A stretch of 64,000 nt of DNA from Gaiellasilicea sp033857955 (lineage in GTDB: Bacteria > Actinomycetota > Thermoleophilia > Gaiellales > Gaiellaceae). The translations under genes were made by a program, and so were the position numbers. Of the stretch, positions 23,859-32,260 are shown one piece after another (position 1 is the stretch's first letter; each line of letters opens with the position of its first letter). The DNA lies in NCBI GenBank assembly GCA_033857955.1, contig JAWVCW010000006.1, positions 361,098-425,097 of the forward strand. The letters run 5' to 3'. The notes under the pieces are model-generated. The model ran no database searches. It was given only the letters and a program-made list of their open reading frames with translations, and was not told the DNA's origin.

Positions 23859-24266
23859 CTAGCGCGGGGTATCCCGGCCGGCGTCCCAGGCATACCACTT
23901 GTCGACGGCGATCCAGGCGCTCAGTCGATCCCGATCCAACCGCCCTGGCTCCCGGCTGTACCTCGCAGCCAGGCGTTGATAGTCGACGAGGCCCTCGTCA
24001 GGCTCCAGCGAGACGACACGTCCCATCAACGTCACGTGCCGGTACCAATCCTCCGCGTCGATGACAGTGAGCGAGACCTGCGGGTTTGCCCGCAGGAAGC
24101 GGACTCGCAAGCGAATGGCGTCCATCGTGACGAGAGCACGGCCGTTGTCCCACTCGTACCACGTGACCGCGGTGTGCGGAGACGCGTCCGACCTCACGCT
24201 CGCGAGAACTGCGGGATTCGGACGCTGAAGAAACTCTTCCAGGTGCTGTGGCAACGGGTCCGTCAT
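23859..24266 (-). CDS. PPOX-type F420/FMN-dependent flavoprotein
   Basis: 135 residues, a split-barrel protein of the pyridoxamine-5'-phosphate-oxidase-like group. Features are PAVLASVRSDASPHTAVTWYEWDNGRALV at the N-terminus, KRVRFLRANP-like basic region IRLRVRFLRANPQVSLTVID in the middle, and the WIAVDKWYAWDAG C-terminus common in actinobacterial F420-dependent PPOX enzymes. It follows the metallo-hydrolase by five bases and precedes the MFS gene by nine. It could reduce an enone-like intermediate of the pathway; the cofactor (F420 versus FMN) is inferred from the family. Confidence 0.75.
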   Translation of the reverse strand: MTDPLPQHLEEFLQRPNPAVLASVRSDASPHTAVTWYEWDNGRALVTMDAIRLRVRFLRANPQVSLTVIDAEDWYRHVTLMGRVVSLEPDEGLVDYQRLAARYSREPGRLDRDRLSAWIAVDKWYAWDAGRDTPR

Positions 24267-24271
24267 CGTCG

Positions 24272-25306
24272 CTACGAACCCTGACCATCGTGACCGGCCG
24301 CCTTCACCAGCGGAGCCGAGGCGTGAGGCGCGGCCTGCTCGAAGACACGAGTTCCATCGGCCAGCCGGAACTCACGCACTCGACCCTCTGCGATCAGCAG
24401 GTCGGTGTGACCAACGATCTCCGACACGGCGAGGTAGATCTGCGAGCTTTCCACCTCGCCCCAGAGCAGCTCGGCAAGCTCGTGCGCAGGGAGACGACGA
24501 TCTGCCAACAGGCCGAAGATCAGCTCCTTTCGTTCCTCGTGCTCCCGGATTCGCTTGTGAATCAATTCGCGCGGGGCCGACGTGGGCGCGCCGTGACCAG
24601 GGAGAATCGAGTCGAGCTCGAGCGCATCCGTCTCGCGGAGGGACTCGAGGTATCTCGCGAGCGTCGGTATCCGCCGCTCGGGGTCGCCGCTGTCGGCCGG
24701 CCGGTGGAGAACCGGGTTCGACGAAATGGCCGGAAGCAGGTGATCGCCGACCAGGGCGACGCCGGCGTGCTCATCCACGAAGATCGTGTCCGTCGGACTG
24801 TGGCCGGGCCGTGCGAGGACGCGAAAGTCGCGACCACCGAGCGACACGAGCTCACCTTCACGCAGCGTCACATCGACGTCCACTCGCTCGCTGAATCGCC
24901 AGAGGGACCGAGAGATGTCGCGAACGGCCTTGATCTGGTCCACGGGTGTCGAGTACCGACGCATGACGCTTTCCGCGTAGATGTCCTCCTGCTCGATCGA
25001 GTTGGGATAGTCGGTGAGAAAGCGGGCGAGCTGCGCGACTGCGACGACCTTCGCCCCGGAGCGCAGTCGGATCTGCGCGGCCAGTCCCACGTGATCGAAG
25101 TGCTGGTGCGTCAGGACGACCTGCTCGATCGCCGAGAGCGGATAGCCGAGACCCTTCACGTCGCGTTCGAGCGCCTCCAGCGAGGTGTCCCAATTCGGGC
25201 CCGTGTCGACGAGCGTGAGCGGATCGCCCTCGATCAAATACGCGTTGACGGGCCCAACCCGGAAGGGCGTCGGGACGGCTATCCGGGTGATTCGGCTCGG
25301 GGTCAT
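24272..25306 (-). CDS. LACTB2/RNase Z-like metallo-beta-lactamase-fold hydrolase
   Basis: 344 residues from ATG 25306. A longer frame upstream runs through the operator and into the divergent gene and is rejected. The complete metal site is present: HQHFDH (67-72), PGHSPTD near 165, a DHLLP aspartate near 185, and PGHG near 240. A C-terminal winged-helix-like region (LADRRLPAHELAELLWG on) is typical of this subgroup. Such enzymes hydrolyse thioesters, esters or lactones. A palindromic TetR-type operator ends only four bases before the ATG, so the message must be leaderless or nearly so. First gene of a three-gene operon. Confidence 0.85.
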   Translation of the reverse strand: MTPSRITRIAVPTPFRVGPVNAYLIEGDPLTLVDTGPNWDTSLEALERDVKGLGYPLSAIEQVVLTHQHFDHVGLAAQIRLRSGAKVVAVAQLARFLTDYPNSIEQEDIYAESVMRRYSTPVDQIKAVRDISRSLWRFSERVDVDVTLREGELVSLGGRDFRVLARPGHSPTDTIFVDEHAGVALVGDHLLPAISSNPVLHRPADSGDPERRIPTLARYLESLRETDALELDSILPGHGAPTSAPRELIHKRIREHEERKELIFGLLADRRLPAHELAELLWGEVESSQIYLAVSEIVGHTDLLIAEGRVREFRLADGTRVFEQAAPHASAPLVKAAGHDGQGS

Positions 25307-25310
25307 CTCA

Positions 25311-25324
25311 ACCGACCGGTCGGT
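25311..25324. promoter_or_regulatory. TetR-type operator site 1 (divergent, metallo-hydrolase / ferredoxin reductase)
   Basis: ACCGACCGGTCGGT, a perfect 14-base palindrome; only the outer 5' base departs from the 16-base form found at other sites. It lies four bases before the minus-strand metallo-hydrolase ATG and 31 bases before the plus-strand ferredoxin reductase GTG. A TAGTCT hexamer at 25332-25337 could be the plus-strand -10 element. Confidence 0.75.
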
Positions 25325-25355
25325 CGAGTAGTAGTCTCGCAGATCGGAGCCATGC

Positions 25356-26570
25356 GTGCCTGAGACGTTCGTCATCGTCGGAGCCGGCGCGGCAGGGGTG
25401 ACCGCCGCGTTCACGCTTCGCGACGCCGGCTTCGACGGCGAGCTCGTCCTCCTCGGCGACGAGGACGAGTTGCCGTACGAGCGGCCCCCGCTCTCGAAGG
25501 AGGGCTTGAACGATCCGGAGCTGAAGCTTCTTCGACCCTCGGCCGCCTATGAGGAGGCGGGGATCGAGCTCCGTGTCGGCGCCCGCGCTGAGGAGCTGGA
25601 CACCAGGAAGCAGCTCGTGAAACTCGCCGAGGGTGAGGCCATCCACTACGACCGGCTGCTCCTCGCCACCGGAGGTCGCGCTCGGCGCCTCTCGCTCCCT
25701 GGGAGCGACCTCGAGGGGATCCGCTACCTCAGAACTGCGAACGACAAGGAGCGCATCGCCGCCGAAGCGCAGACACGCACCGCCGTCGTCGTGGTCGGCC
25801 TCGGCTTCATCGGGTCGGAGCTCGCTGCGACGCTGCGGACGTCGGAGCTCGAGGTGACGGCACTCGATCCGCTCGAGCGGCCACTGGCTGCAGCGATCGG
25901 AGGCGAAGTGGCCGATATCGTGCTCGAGCTGCACCGCGAACACGGCGTCCGCCTGCGGACCGGGGAAGGCGTTGTCGCCTTCCGCGGCAAGAATCGGGTC
26001 GAAGCGGTCGTGACCGACACGGGCGACACGGTCGAAGCCGACTTCGTGGTCATCGGTGCCGGGATGCTCCCCAACGTCGAACTGGCCGTCGGCGCCGGCC
26101 TTCGTGTCGACGGCGGCATCGTGGTCGACGAGCGTTGTCGAACGAGTGCGCCGAAGGTCTATGCGGTGGGTGACGTGGCCGCGCACTTCAATCCCCGCCA
26201 CGACCGGCACGTCCGCGTGGAGCACTGGGACCACGCGCTCCAACACGCGGTGGTCGCTGCTCGGGCCATGCTCGGGAAGGACGTGTCGTACGAGTGCGGC
26301 TACTGGTTCTGGTCCGACATCTACGACGCCAACATCCAGGCGGCCGGCCTGCCGGGCTACGCAGACGAGCAGGTGCTGCGCGGTTCTCTCGCCGAACGAC
26401 GGTTCGTCGTGTTCGGCCTGACCGCCGGTCGCGTTACCTCGGCCGTCGCGCTCAACAACGGACGCGACTTACGTCGCTCTCTCCCGCTCATTCACCGCGC
26501 GGCCGAAGTCGACGCGTCGGCACTCCGGGACCCGGCGTTTGATCTGCGGAGCTCGAGTGCCGCCAGCTAG
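25356..26570 (+). CDS. NAD(P)H:ferredoxin reductase (P450 redox partner type)
   Basis: 404 residues, GTG start at 25356 with GGAG six bases before it. FAD motif VIVGAGAAGVTAAFTL (7-22), NAD(P)H motif VVGLGFIGSELAATL (146-160) and the second FAD contact VYAVGDVAAH near 268. The C-terminal third (HWDHALQHAVVAARAMLG, YWFWSDIYDANIQ) is the reductase C-terminal domain of putidaredoxin-reductase-like enzymes. It would pass electrons from NAD(P)H to the 3Fe-4S ferredoxin (47527-47739) and on to the three P450s, or to the Rieske ferredoxin. It shares a TetR-type operator with the divergent metallo-hydrolase operon. Convergent with the citryl-CoA-lyase-like gene. Confidence 0.9.
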   Translation: MPETFVIVGAGAAGVTAAFTLRDAGFDGELVLLGDEDELPYERPPLSKEGLNDPELKLLRPSAAYEEAGIELRVGARAEELDTRKQLVKLAEGEAIHYDRLLLATGGRARRLSLPGSDLEGIRYLRTANDKERIAAEAQTRTAVVVVGLGFIGSELAATLRTSELEVTALDPLERPLAAAIGGEVADIVLELHREHGVRLRTGEGVVAFRGKNRVEAVVTDTGDTVEADFVVIGAGMLPNVELAVGAGLRVDGGIVVDERCRTSAPKVYAVGDVAAHFNPRHDRHVRVEHWDHALQHAVVAARAMLGKDVSYECGYWFWSDIYDANIQAAGLPGYADEQVLRGSLAERRFVVFGLTAGRVTSAVALNNGRDLRRSLPLIHRAAEVDASALRDPAFDLRSSSAAS

Positions 26571-26573
26571 TCG

Positions 26574-27416
26574 TCAGTCCTCCGGGATGTGTCGCTCCGG
26601 CTCACCCACGTAGCGCGAACCGAGCTCCTCGGGCACGATCCGAAGCGGTACTCCCCGCTCGATCTCCTCGATCACGTGAGCGACGATGCCCGGCATGGCC
26701 GCCGTTGCGGCGATGCCTGCCATCTCGTGCGGCGTGAAGCCCATGTCGCCGAGCACGGCGGCGATCATCCCGTCGATGTTGATGGGCAGCGCCTTCCCGG
26801 TCGTCCGGACGAAGACGGCGTGCACGCGCGAATAGAGCTCGCAGCCTTCACCCCAGACTCCCTCCGCGCGCGCAACCTTGGCCACCGCCGTCGCCCGCGG
26901 GTCGTGGTCCTTGTGGTTCGGATGCCCTAGGCCGGGGAGCAGCCGCCCCTGCTCTCTGTACTCCTCGACCACGCGCTCTGCCGCCGCATCCATGTCGAGG
27001 CCGTCCTGGCTCATCAGCTCGCGCGCCCGCTCGATCAGCTCCGCCGTGTGCTGCGGCGAGACGGTCACCGAGCCCATCGTGAGGATGCCGCTGGCGATGC
27101 CGGGGATCGGCGACTCGGGCGATGCCGAGGCGGTCACGGCCGCTGCGAGGAGATGCGCCGCGACCCATTGGTGCGCCGGAATCGAGCAAAGCACAGCGTC
27201 GAGCACGCGGGTCTCGGCCTTCGTGGGCAGCTCCCCACGGATCGTCAGGAACAGGACCTCGGGGTAGGTCAACCGCTCGACGATCTCCTCGATCGGATAG
27301 CCGCGGATCAGAAGCTTGTGCGGCCCGACGAAGCTGACCGACGTCTGCCAGTAGTCGCTCCAGTTCCCCGACCGGTAGTAGTCGCCCAGGCGTCTCTTCT
27401 TCTGATCCTCAGACAT
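26574..27416 (-). CDS. Short citrate-synthase-family protein (citryl-CoA lyase-like)
   Basis: 280 residues, against about 380-430 for citrate synthases; this short form is the citryl-CoA-lyase-like branch. The active-site block GLGHPNHKDHDPRA (162-175) corresponds to GFGHxVYKxxDPR, and NIDGMIAAVLGDMGF carries the likely catalytic aspartate (215). It should make or break a C-C bond alpha to a CoA thioester (Claisen or retro-Claisen). It is the last gene of the acyl-CoA dehydrogenase operon, 18 bases after an SDR. In this setting a retro-Claisen step releasing acetyl-CoA or a related thioester is plausible; the natural substrate is not evident. Confidence 0.8.
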   Translation of the reverse strand: MSEDQKKRRLGDYYRSGNWSDYWQTSVSFVGPHKLLIRGYPIEEIVERLTYPEVLFLTIRGELPTKAETRVLDAVLCSIPAHQWVAAHLLAAAVTASASPESPIPGIASGILTMGSVTVSPQHTAELIERARELMSQDGLDMDAAAERVVEEYREQGRLLPGLGHPNHKDHDPRATAVAKVARAEGVWGEGCELYSRVHAVFVRTTGKALPINIDGMIAAVLGDMGFTPHEMAGIAATAAMPGIVAHVIEEIERGVPLRIVPEELGSRYVGEPERHIPED

Positions 27417-27434
27417 CGTCCTCCTTCATGTCCC

Positions 27435-28241
27435 TCAGTGAATGGTCCAGCCACCGTCGACTGCGAGCGTCTGACCCGTGATGTAGGCGGCATCGTCAGA
27501 GGCCAGAAACAGCACGGCTCGCGCAACTTCGTCCGTCGTCCCGAACCGGCCCATCGGCGTCTGAGCTATCAGCGACGGACCGATCTCCGGGTGGCTGATC
27601 AATCCATTCGCCATCTCCGTGGGGACGTATGCCGGTGCGACCGCGTTGACGCGCACGCTCCTGTCGGCCCACTCGAGCGCCATCGCGCGCGTCATCGAGA
27701 TGAGACCGGCCTTCGCAGCGCAATACGCTGCCAGCTTGGGCAACGCGACCAGGCCGCCGATCGACGCGATGTTGGTGATCGAGCCGCTGCCTCGCTCGAG
27801 CATGCGGGCCCCCGCCGCCTGACTCAGGCGGAACGGAGCTGTCAGATTTGTCGCAATGATCAGGTCGTAGTCCTCGGCCGTGATGCGCTCGGCACTCGTG
27901 TAAGTGGGGCTCACGCCTGCGGCGTTCACCAGGACGTGCAGCGGTCCGAGGTCACCCTCTACCGCCTGGATGAGGTTCTCGGCGGTGTCAAGCACGGTGA
28001 CATCTGCGTAGTACGCGCTGGCATCTCCACCGGCGGCAACGATCTCGCCGGCGACCGCTTCGATCTCGGCTGTCGTACGGGCGGCGAGTGCGACCGTCGC
28101 TCCTGCTTGCCCCAGCGCGAGGCTGACAGCGCGGCCGATGCCTCTCCCTGCACCGGTCACAAGCGCCACGACTCCTTCGAAGCGGTTGTCCGGGCTCACC
28201 CGCACAACCGTCGGGTCGAGGCGATCCGTCGTCTCCGTCAT
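27435..28241 (-). CDS. Short-chain dehydrogenase/reductase
   Basis: 268 residues, classical SDR. Cofactor motif TGAGRGIG (29-36), NAAGVSP in place of the usual NNAG, active-site Ser in ITNIASIGG and YCAAK (about 175-179). Its ATG overlaps the E1-beta stop by four bases (ATGA). Probably an NAD(P)-linked alcohol/ketone step on a CoA-bound intermediate, given the neighbouring acyl-CoA dehydrogenase, hydratase and citryl-CoA-lyase-like genes. An extra N-terminal 20 residues precede the Rossmann fold. Confidence 0.85.
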   Translation of the reverse strand: MTETTDRLDPTVVRVSPDNRFEGVVALVTGAGRGIGRAVSLALGQAGATVALAARTTAEIEAVAGEIVAAGGDASAYYADVTVLDTAENLIQAVEGDLGPLHVLVNAAGVSPTYTSAERITAEDYDLIIATNLTAPFRLSQAAGARMLERGSGSITNIASIGGLVALPKLAAYCAAKAGLISMTRAMALEWADRSVRVNAVAPAYVPTEMANGLISHPEIGPSLIAQTPMGRFGTTDEVARAVLFLASDDAAYITGQTLAVDGGWTIH

Positions 28242-29245
28242 AGCGCGTTCAGCTCCCGAGCCGCCTGCTCGATCGCCTCGACGCTCGGAATCACGAGCTG
28301 CTCGAGCACCGGGTGTTGCGGGATGGGCGTGTCGGCGCCCGCGATTCGTACGACCGGTCCGTCAAGGTGAAAGAAGAGCTCCTCCTGGATACGGGCTGCG
28401 ATCTCGCCGCCGGCGCCGCCGGTCTTCGGCGCCTCGTGCACCACCATTACCTTGCTCGTCTTCTCGACGGAGGTCGCGATGGTCTCCATGTCGAACGGAA
28501 CGAGCGTCCGTGGATCGACGACCTCCACGTCGATCCCGTCCAGCGCCAGGCGCTCGGCGGCTTCGAGCGACCGGCCGACCATCATGGCCGTCGCGATGAT
28601 CGTCAGGTCATTGCCTTCACGGCGCACCGCCGCTTGCCCGAACGCGACCGTGAAGTCCTCGTCGACCGGAACCTCACCCTTTACCCGGTACAGGCCCTTG
28701 TGCTCGAGGAAGATGACCGGGTTTCGATCGCGGATGGCCGTCTTCAGTAGCCCTTTGGCGTCGGCAGGCGTCGCCGGGAGGACGATCTTCAGACCCGGCG
28801 CGTTCAGCAGCATCGCCTCTGGACACTGGGAGTGCTCTGCTCCGACGCCGCCGACCAGCCCCATCGGAGCTCGCACCACGGCGGGCAGCTCGAGTTGCCC
28901 GCCGTGCATGTAGCGCCACTTCGCGAGCTTGTTCAGCACCTCGTCGCCGGCGATGAAGAGGAAGTCGGCGAACTGGAGCTCGACCACGGGGATCGTTCCG
29001 GTCATCGCCGCTCCGGCCGCGCCGCCGACGATGAAGGTCTCCACGATGGCCGTGTCCCGTACGCGGCGCTCCCCGAATTCCTCGAGCAGCCCCCGGGTGA
29101 CGCCGAACACACCGCCCATGGCACCGATGTCCTGCCCCATCATCCAGACACGGTCGTCACGCCGCATCTCCTCGGCGAGTGCTCGATTGATCGCCTGGGC
29201 GTAGGTCATCTCCTCTGTCTGCGCTTCGGTCACGGTCGTGCTCAT
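28238..29245 (-). CDS. 2-oxoacid/acetoin dehydrogenase E1 component, beta subunit
   Basis: 335 residues from ATG 29245, which overlaps the E1-alpha stop (ATGA); an upstream GTG is ignored. Transketolase-like pyrimidine-binding features: EEMRRDDRVWMMGQDIG, GVFGVTRGLLEEFG, RVRDTAIVE and GAAMTGTIPVVELQF. The C-terminal transketolase domain begins near NDLTIIATAMMVGRSL. With the alpha subunit it forms a TPP-dependent heterotetramer of the AcoAB/PdhAB type. No lipoyl E2 or E3 gene is in the window, so it either borrows the cell's E2/E3 or works as a stand-alone TPP lyase. Confidence 0.9.
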   Translation of the reverse strand: MSTTVTEAQTEEMTYAQAINRALAEEMRRDDRVWMMGQDIGAMGGVFGVTRGLLEEFGERRVRDTAIVETFIVGGAAGAAMTGTIPVVELQFADFLFIAGDEVLNKLAKWRYMHGGQLELPAVVRAPMGLVGGVGAEHSQCPEAMLLNAPGLKIVLPATPADAKGLLKTAIRDRNPVIFLEHKGLYRVKGEVPVDEDFTVAFGQAAVRREGNDLTIIATAMMVGRSLEAAERLALDGIDVEVVDPRTLVPFDMETIATSVEKTSKVMVVHEAPKTGGAGGEIAARIQEELFFHLDGPVVRIAGADTPIPQHPVLEQLVIPSVEAIEQAARELNAL

Positions 29246-30192
29246 TCCGCCCACACATCCTTGAACGCGACCTCCGGGCCGGCGTCGGGCGCCGCCAACG
29301 CGAGCGCGAACGCGGCTTCGACCTCCTCGTCGGCCGCGCGGTCGATCGGTTCGTACTGCTCAGCGTCGAGCCGCGTCCGCAACACGTCGACGGGATCTCG
29401 CGAGCGGACCGGGTCGAGAGCGCCTTCGTCGTCGCGGTACCGCTGACGATCTCCCTCGTAGTGGCCACGGAGCCTCAAGGTCATGGCCTCGATGAGGGAC
29501 GGGCCCTGGCCGCCGCGCGCCCGTTCGACCGCCTCGCTCATCGCAGCGTGGACCGCGACCGCGTCCTGGCCGTCGACAACGATCCCGGGGAATCCGAACG
29601 CCGCGGCCCGATCGGCCACGTTCTTCGTCGGCGAGTGGCGTTCGAACGGCGCCGAGATCGCCCACCCGTTGTTCTCGCAGACGAAGACGACCGGCAGCTT
29701 CCAGACCCCCGCCTGGAGCGCAGCCTCGTAGAGCGTGCCGCGCGCAGCTGCCCCCTCCCCGAAGAAGATCGCAACGACCCGGTCTTCGCCGAGGATCTGG
29801 GCGGAAAGCGCAGCACCGACGCCGAGGGGAAAGTTGGAGCCGAGCGTTCCTCCTTGCCCGAGGATCCCGAGAGCAGGATCGACGAAGTGGACGGTGCCTC
29901 CGCCCTTCCCGCCAACCGTTCCGGTCGTCTTGCCGAGGAGATCCGCAAAGATCCGCTCGAAGGAGAGTCCCTTCGAGAGGGCGTAGCCGAGACCGCGGTG
30001 GGCCTGGAAGAGGTAGTCGGACCGGCGCAAGGCCTGAACCGCGCCGGCTTGCAGACCCTCCTGTCCGAGCCCCGGGTGCCAGAAGCCCCCGAACCCGTGC
30101 TCCTCGATGTACGTCTGGAGGAAGAGCTCGGCCGCACGGATCCTGGCGACGTTTCGGTAGATCTCGAGGACGAGGTTGTCGGTGTCCGTCAC
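29242..30192 (-). CDS. 2-oxoacid/acetoin dehydrogenase E1 component, alpha subunit
   Basis: 316 residues from GTG 30192, five bases after the hydratase stop; the reading frame extends further upstream but only into arginine-rich antisense of that gene. The TPP motif GEGA...ENN is present at 145-148 and 173-175, with HRGLGYALSKG near 65 and GGKGGGTVHFVD near 95, as in acetoin and pyruvate dehydrogenases. The RGHYEGDRQRYRDDEG loop near 245 corresponds to the phosphorylation-loop region. It pairs with the beta subunit immediately downstream. The substrate could be an alpha-keto or alpha-diketo fragment released during ring or chain cleavage; that is inference. Confidence 0.9.
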   Translation of the reverse strand: MTDTDNLVLEIYRNVARIRAAELFLQTYIEEHGFGGFWHPGLGQEGLQAGAVQALRRSDYLFQAHRGLGYALSKGLSFERIFADLLGKTTGTVGGKGGGTVHFVDPALGILGQGGTLGSNFPLGVGAALSAQILGEDRVVAIFFGEGAAARGTLYEAALQAGVWKLPVVFVCENNGWAISAPFERHSPTKNVADRAAAFGFPGIVVDGQDAVAVHAAMSEAVERARGGQGPSLIEAMTLRLRGHYEGDRQRYRDDEGALDPVRSRDPVDVLRTRLDAEQYEPIDRAADEEVEAAFALALAAPDAGPEVAFKDVWAE

Positions 30193-30197
30193 GATGC

Positions 30198-30968
30198 TCA
30201 GGAGGCTTCGACCACCCAATTCGGGGACCGCTTCTCGATGAAGGCGCGGTGACCTTCGACACGCTGCTCGGACCCCATCAACTCCATCCACCGGTCGGTC
30301 GCATGCTCGAGCGCGCTCTCCAGGCCCAGACCGAGCGTTTCGTGCACGACCCGACGAGCCAGCATCTGTGCCTCGGGGCCGGCGCGGAGGAGGCGCTCGG
30401 CTGCGGCGTGAGCGGCCTCGAGTGGATCGTCGACGACGTCTTCGACGATGCCTGCGCGCTGAGCTTCCTCTGCCGACAGGATCCGCCCCGTCAGGATGAC
30501 GTCGAGCGCAACCGGCAGCGGCGCTTGCCGCGGCAGGCGGACGATTCCGCCCCACCCGGGGAAGATGCCCACCGTCACCTCGGGCAGCCCGAGCTTCGCG
30601 TTCGGCGCCGCGAAACGGAGGTCGCAGGCGAGCAGGATCTCCATCCCGCCCCCGAGCGCGTAGCCGGAGACGGCAGCGATGCTGATGAACGGCCCGGCCT
30701 CGAGCCGCCTCGTCAGCCGGATTCCCTCCTGCAGCTGGGCCCGGGCCTCGTCCGCGGAGAACTCGAGCATCTCCGCGAGGTCCGCCCCGGCGGAAAATGC
30801 GCGGCCGCCTGCACCCGAGATCACGCAGGCGCGTGCGCCGGCGTCCTCGACGTCGTCGAGCCGGCTATGGATCTCCGCCAAGACGTGCGGCGAGACGGCA
30901 TTCATGGCCTCGGGCCTGTTGATCACGATCGAAGCGATCGCACCGTCGACTGAGAGCTCGACGGCCAT
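30198..30968 (-). CDS. Enoyl-CoA hydratase/isomerase (crotonase family)
   Basis: 256 residues, normal length. Crotonase marks: the oxyanion-hole segment GGRAFSAGADLAEM (about 52-65) and GYALGGGMEILLACDLRFA (about 98-116), followed by LGLPEVTVGIFPGWGG holding a conserved glutamate. It should hydrate or isomerise a 2-enoyl-CoA in the cytoplasm. The ATG overlaps the acyl-CoA dehydrogenase stop (ATGA), giving the usual dehydrogenation-then-hydration order of beta-oxidation. Second gene of the six-gene operon. Confidence 0.9.
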   Translation of the reverse strand: MAVELSVDGAIASIVINRPEAMNAVSPHVLAEIHSRLDDVEDAGARACVISGAGGRAFSAGADLAEMLEFSADEARAQLQEGIRLTRRLEAGPFISIAAVSGYALGGGMEILLACDLRFAAPNAKLGLPEVTVGIFPGWGGIVRLPRQAPLPVALDVILTGRILSAEEAQRAGIVEDVVDDPLEAAHAAAERLLRAGPEAQMLARRVVHETLGLGLESALEHATDRWMELMGSEQRVEGHRAFIEKRSPNWVVEAS

Positions 30969-32131
30969 CAGTAGGACCGGGGAAGCTTGAGAACGTTCTG
31001 CGCGACGAATGAGAGCGCCATCTCCTGGGACACCGGCGCGATCTTCCAGAGCCGCGCATCACGCCACAGCCGTTCAATGTGTTGTTCTCGCATGTAGCCC
31101 GCACCGCCGAACACCTGTAGCGCATGGTCGCAAGCAGCAAAACTCGCCTCGGTTGCGATGAGCTTCGACATGTTCCCCTCGGCAGCGCAGGGCTTCCCTT
31201 CGTCGTACAGCGCAGCCGCACGTTCGCACAACGTGCGCGAGCACGCGAGCTGCGCTTTCGCATGCGCCAGCGGAAATGCGATCGCTTGATTCGCGCCGAT
31301 CGGCTTCCCGAAGACCACACGATTCGTGGCGTACTCCACGGCGAGTCCGAGCGCGAGCTCGCCTGCCCCGAGCGCTGAGGCGGCGGTAATGAGCCTCTCC
31401 ACGTTGAGGGCGTCGACGAGCACTTTCCAGCCGTCGTCCAGCGGGCCGATGACGGAGTCGTCGGACACGAAAACGTTGTCGAGATAGAGCATCGACGTCG
31501 ACATGGTGTGGGTCCCGAGCTTCTCCATCGGGGCGTATGAGACGCCCTCAGCCGAGGGATCCACGACGAAGAGCGTCAAGCCGCGTGTGCGACCGCCGGC
31601 GTTCTCCGCCGCGGTGGTGCGGGCGAGAACCTGCAACTGATTCACGCGCTCCATCGCGGTGATGTAGATCTTCTGGCCGTGGAGTCGGTAGCCCCCCTCC
31701 ACACGCTCGGCGCGGGTTGCGGTGGCGAGGGCGTTGCTCCCGGCATCCGGTTCCGTCAAGGCGATCCCGAAGAACGTCTCTCCGCTCGCGAGACCGGGAA
31801 GGAATGCCTCCCGCTGCGCCTCGCTGCCGTGTCGAAGGATGCTCGTCGCGGGCAACATCGCGCCCATGAACACCTGTCCGACGGTCGAGCCGCCTCCGCC
31901 GGCGGCCACCGCTTCCACGACCCGAATCGCTTCGGTCATACCGAGGCCGCTTCCGCCATACTCTTCTGGGATGGCGATGCCGAGCCACCCGTCCGCGCCG
32001 AGCGCCCGCCAGAGATCCTCGGGGAAGCTGTGGCTGCCGTCGTGATCGAGCCAGTAGGTGAGTCCGAATCGCCGGCCGAGTTCGCCCGCCGTCGCAGCGA
32101 TCAATCCGTCGTCGAGGTCAGTTTCGGTCAT
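30968..32131 (-). CDS. Acyl-CoA dehydrogenase
   Basis: 387 residues with the usual fold: flavin-binding FGIALTEPDAGSN near 125 and YITAMERVNQ near 165, and the C-terminal helical domain ending FGGAGYMREQHIERLWRDARLWKIAP. The canonical catalytic glutamate of many family members lies in a YEGT motif just after the RDAR segment; here the sequence reads IAPVSQEM, so the base must be elsewhere or the protein belongs to a subgroup that places it differently. First gene of a six-gene operon; an operator lies 24-39 bases upstream of its ATG. Likely oxidises a branched or cyclic acyl-CoA. Confidence 0.9.
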   Translation of the reverse strand: MTETDLDDGLIAATAGELGRRFGLTYWLDHDGSHSFPEDLWRALGADGWLGIAIPEEYGGSGLGMTEAIRVVEAVAAGGGGSTVGQVFMGAMLPATSILRHGSEAQREAFLPGLASGETFFGIALTEPDAGSNALATATRAERVEGGYRLHGQKIYITAMERVNQLQVLARTTAAENAGGRTRGLTLFVVDPSAEGVSYAPMEKLGTHTMSTSMLYLDNVFVSDDSVIGPLDDGWKVLVDALNVERLITAASALGAGELALGLAVEYATNRVVFGKPIGANQAIAFPLAHAKAQLACSRTLCERAAALYDEGKPCAAEGNMSKLIATEASFAACDHALQVFGGAGYMREQHIERLWRDARLWKIAPVSQEMALSFVAQNVLKLPRSY

Positions 32132-32154
32132 GACGGCTCCTCTTCAAATAGCTC

Positions 32155-32170
32155 GACCGACCAGTCGGTC
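32155..32170. promoter_or_regulatory. TetR-type operator site 2 (acyl-CoA dehydrogenase operon)
   Basis: GACCGACCAGTCGGTC: identical to the island consensus except one central base (A for G). It sits 24 bases upstream of the minus-strand acyl-CoA dehydrogenase ATG, in the same intergenic region as site 3, 72 bases away centre to centre. Confidence 0.75.
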
Positions 32171-32226
32171 GGACAGAACGCTACGGCCCCGCCACCGCAT
32201 TGTCAACCACTCCGGAATCCGCACTC

Positions 32227-32253
32227 GACCGACCGGTCGGTCACTGGTACGGT
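32227..32253 (+). promoter_or_regulatory. TetR-type operator site 3 and promoter of the regulator gene
   Basis: GACCGACCGGTCGGTC at 32227-32242 is a perfect 16-base palindrome. Five bases on, TACGGT (32248-32253) fits a -10 hexamer and is seven bases before the GTG of tetR, which would make that message leaderless. The geometry predicts repression of its own gene by blocking polymerase. Confidence 0.8.
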
Positions 32254-32260
32254 GTGACAG

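Noticed and set aside
27048..28370. 440-codon plus-strand frame over citryl-CoA-lyase-like and SDR genes
   Set aside because: Antisense of two motif-bearing genes; charged low-complexity translation.
30290..30300. ACCGGTCGGTC resembling half of the TetR-type palindrome
   Set aside because: Only the right arm matches; the left arm is absent and the site is inside the enoyl-CoA hydratase coding region.
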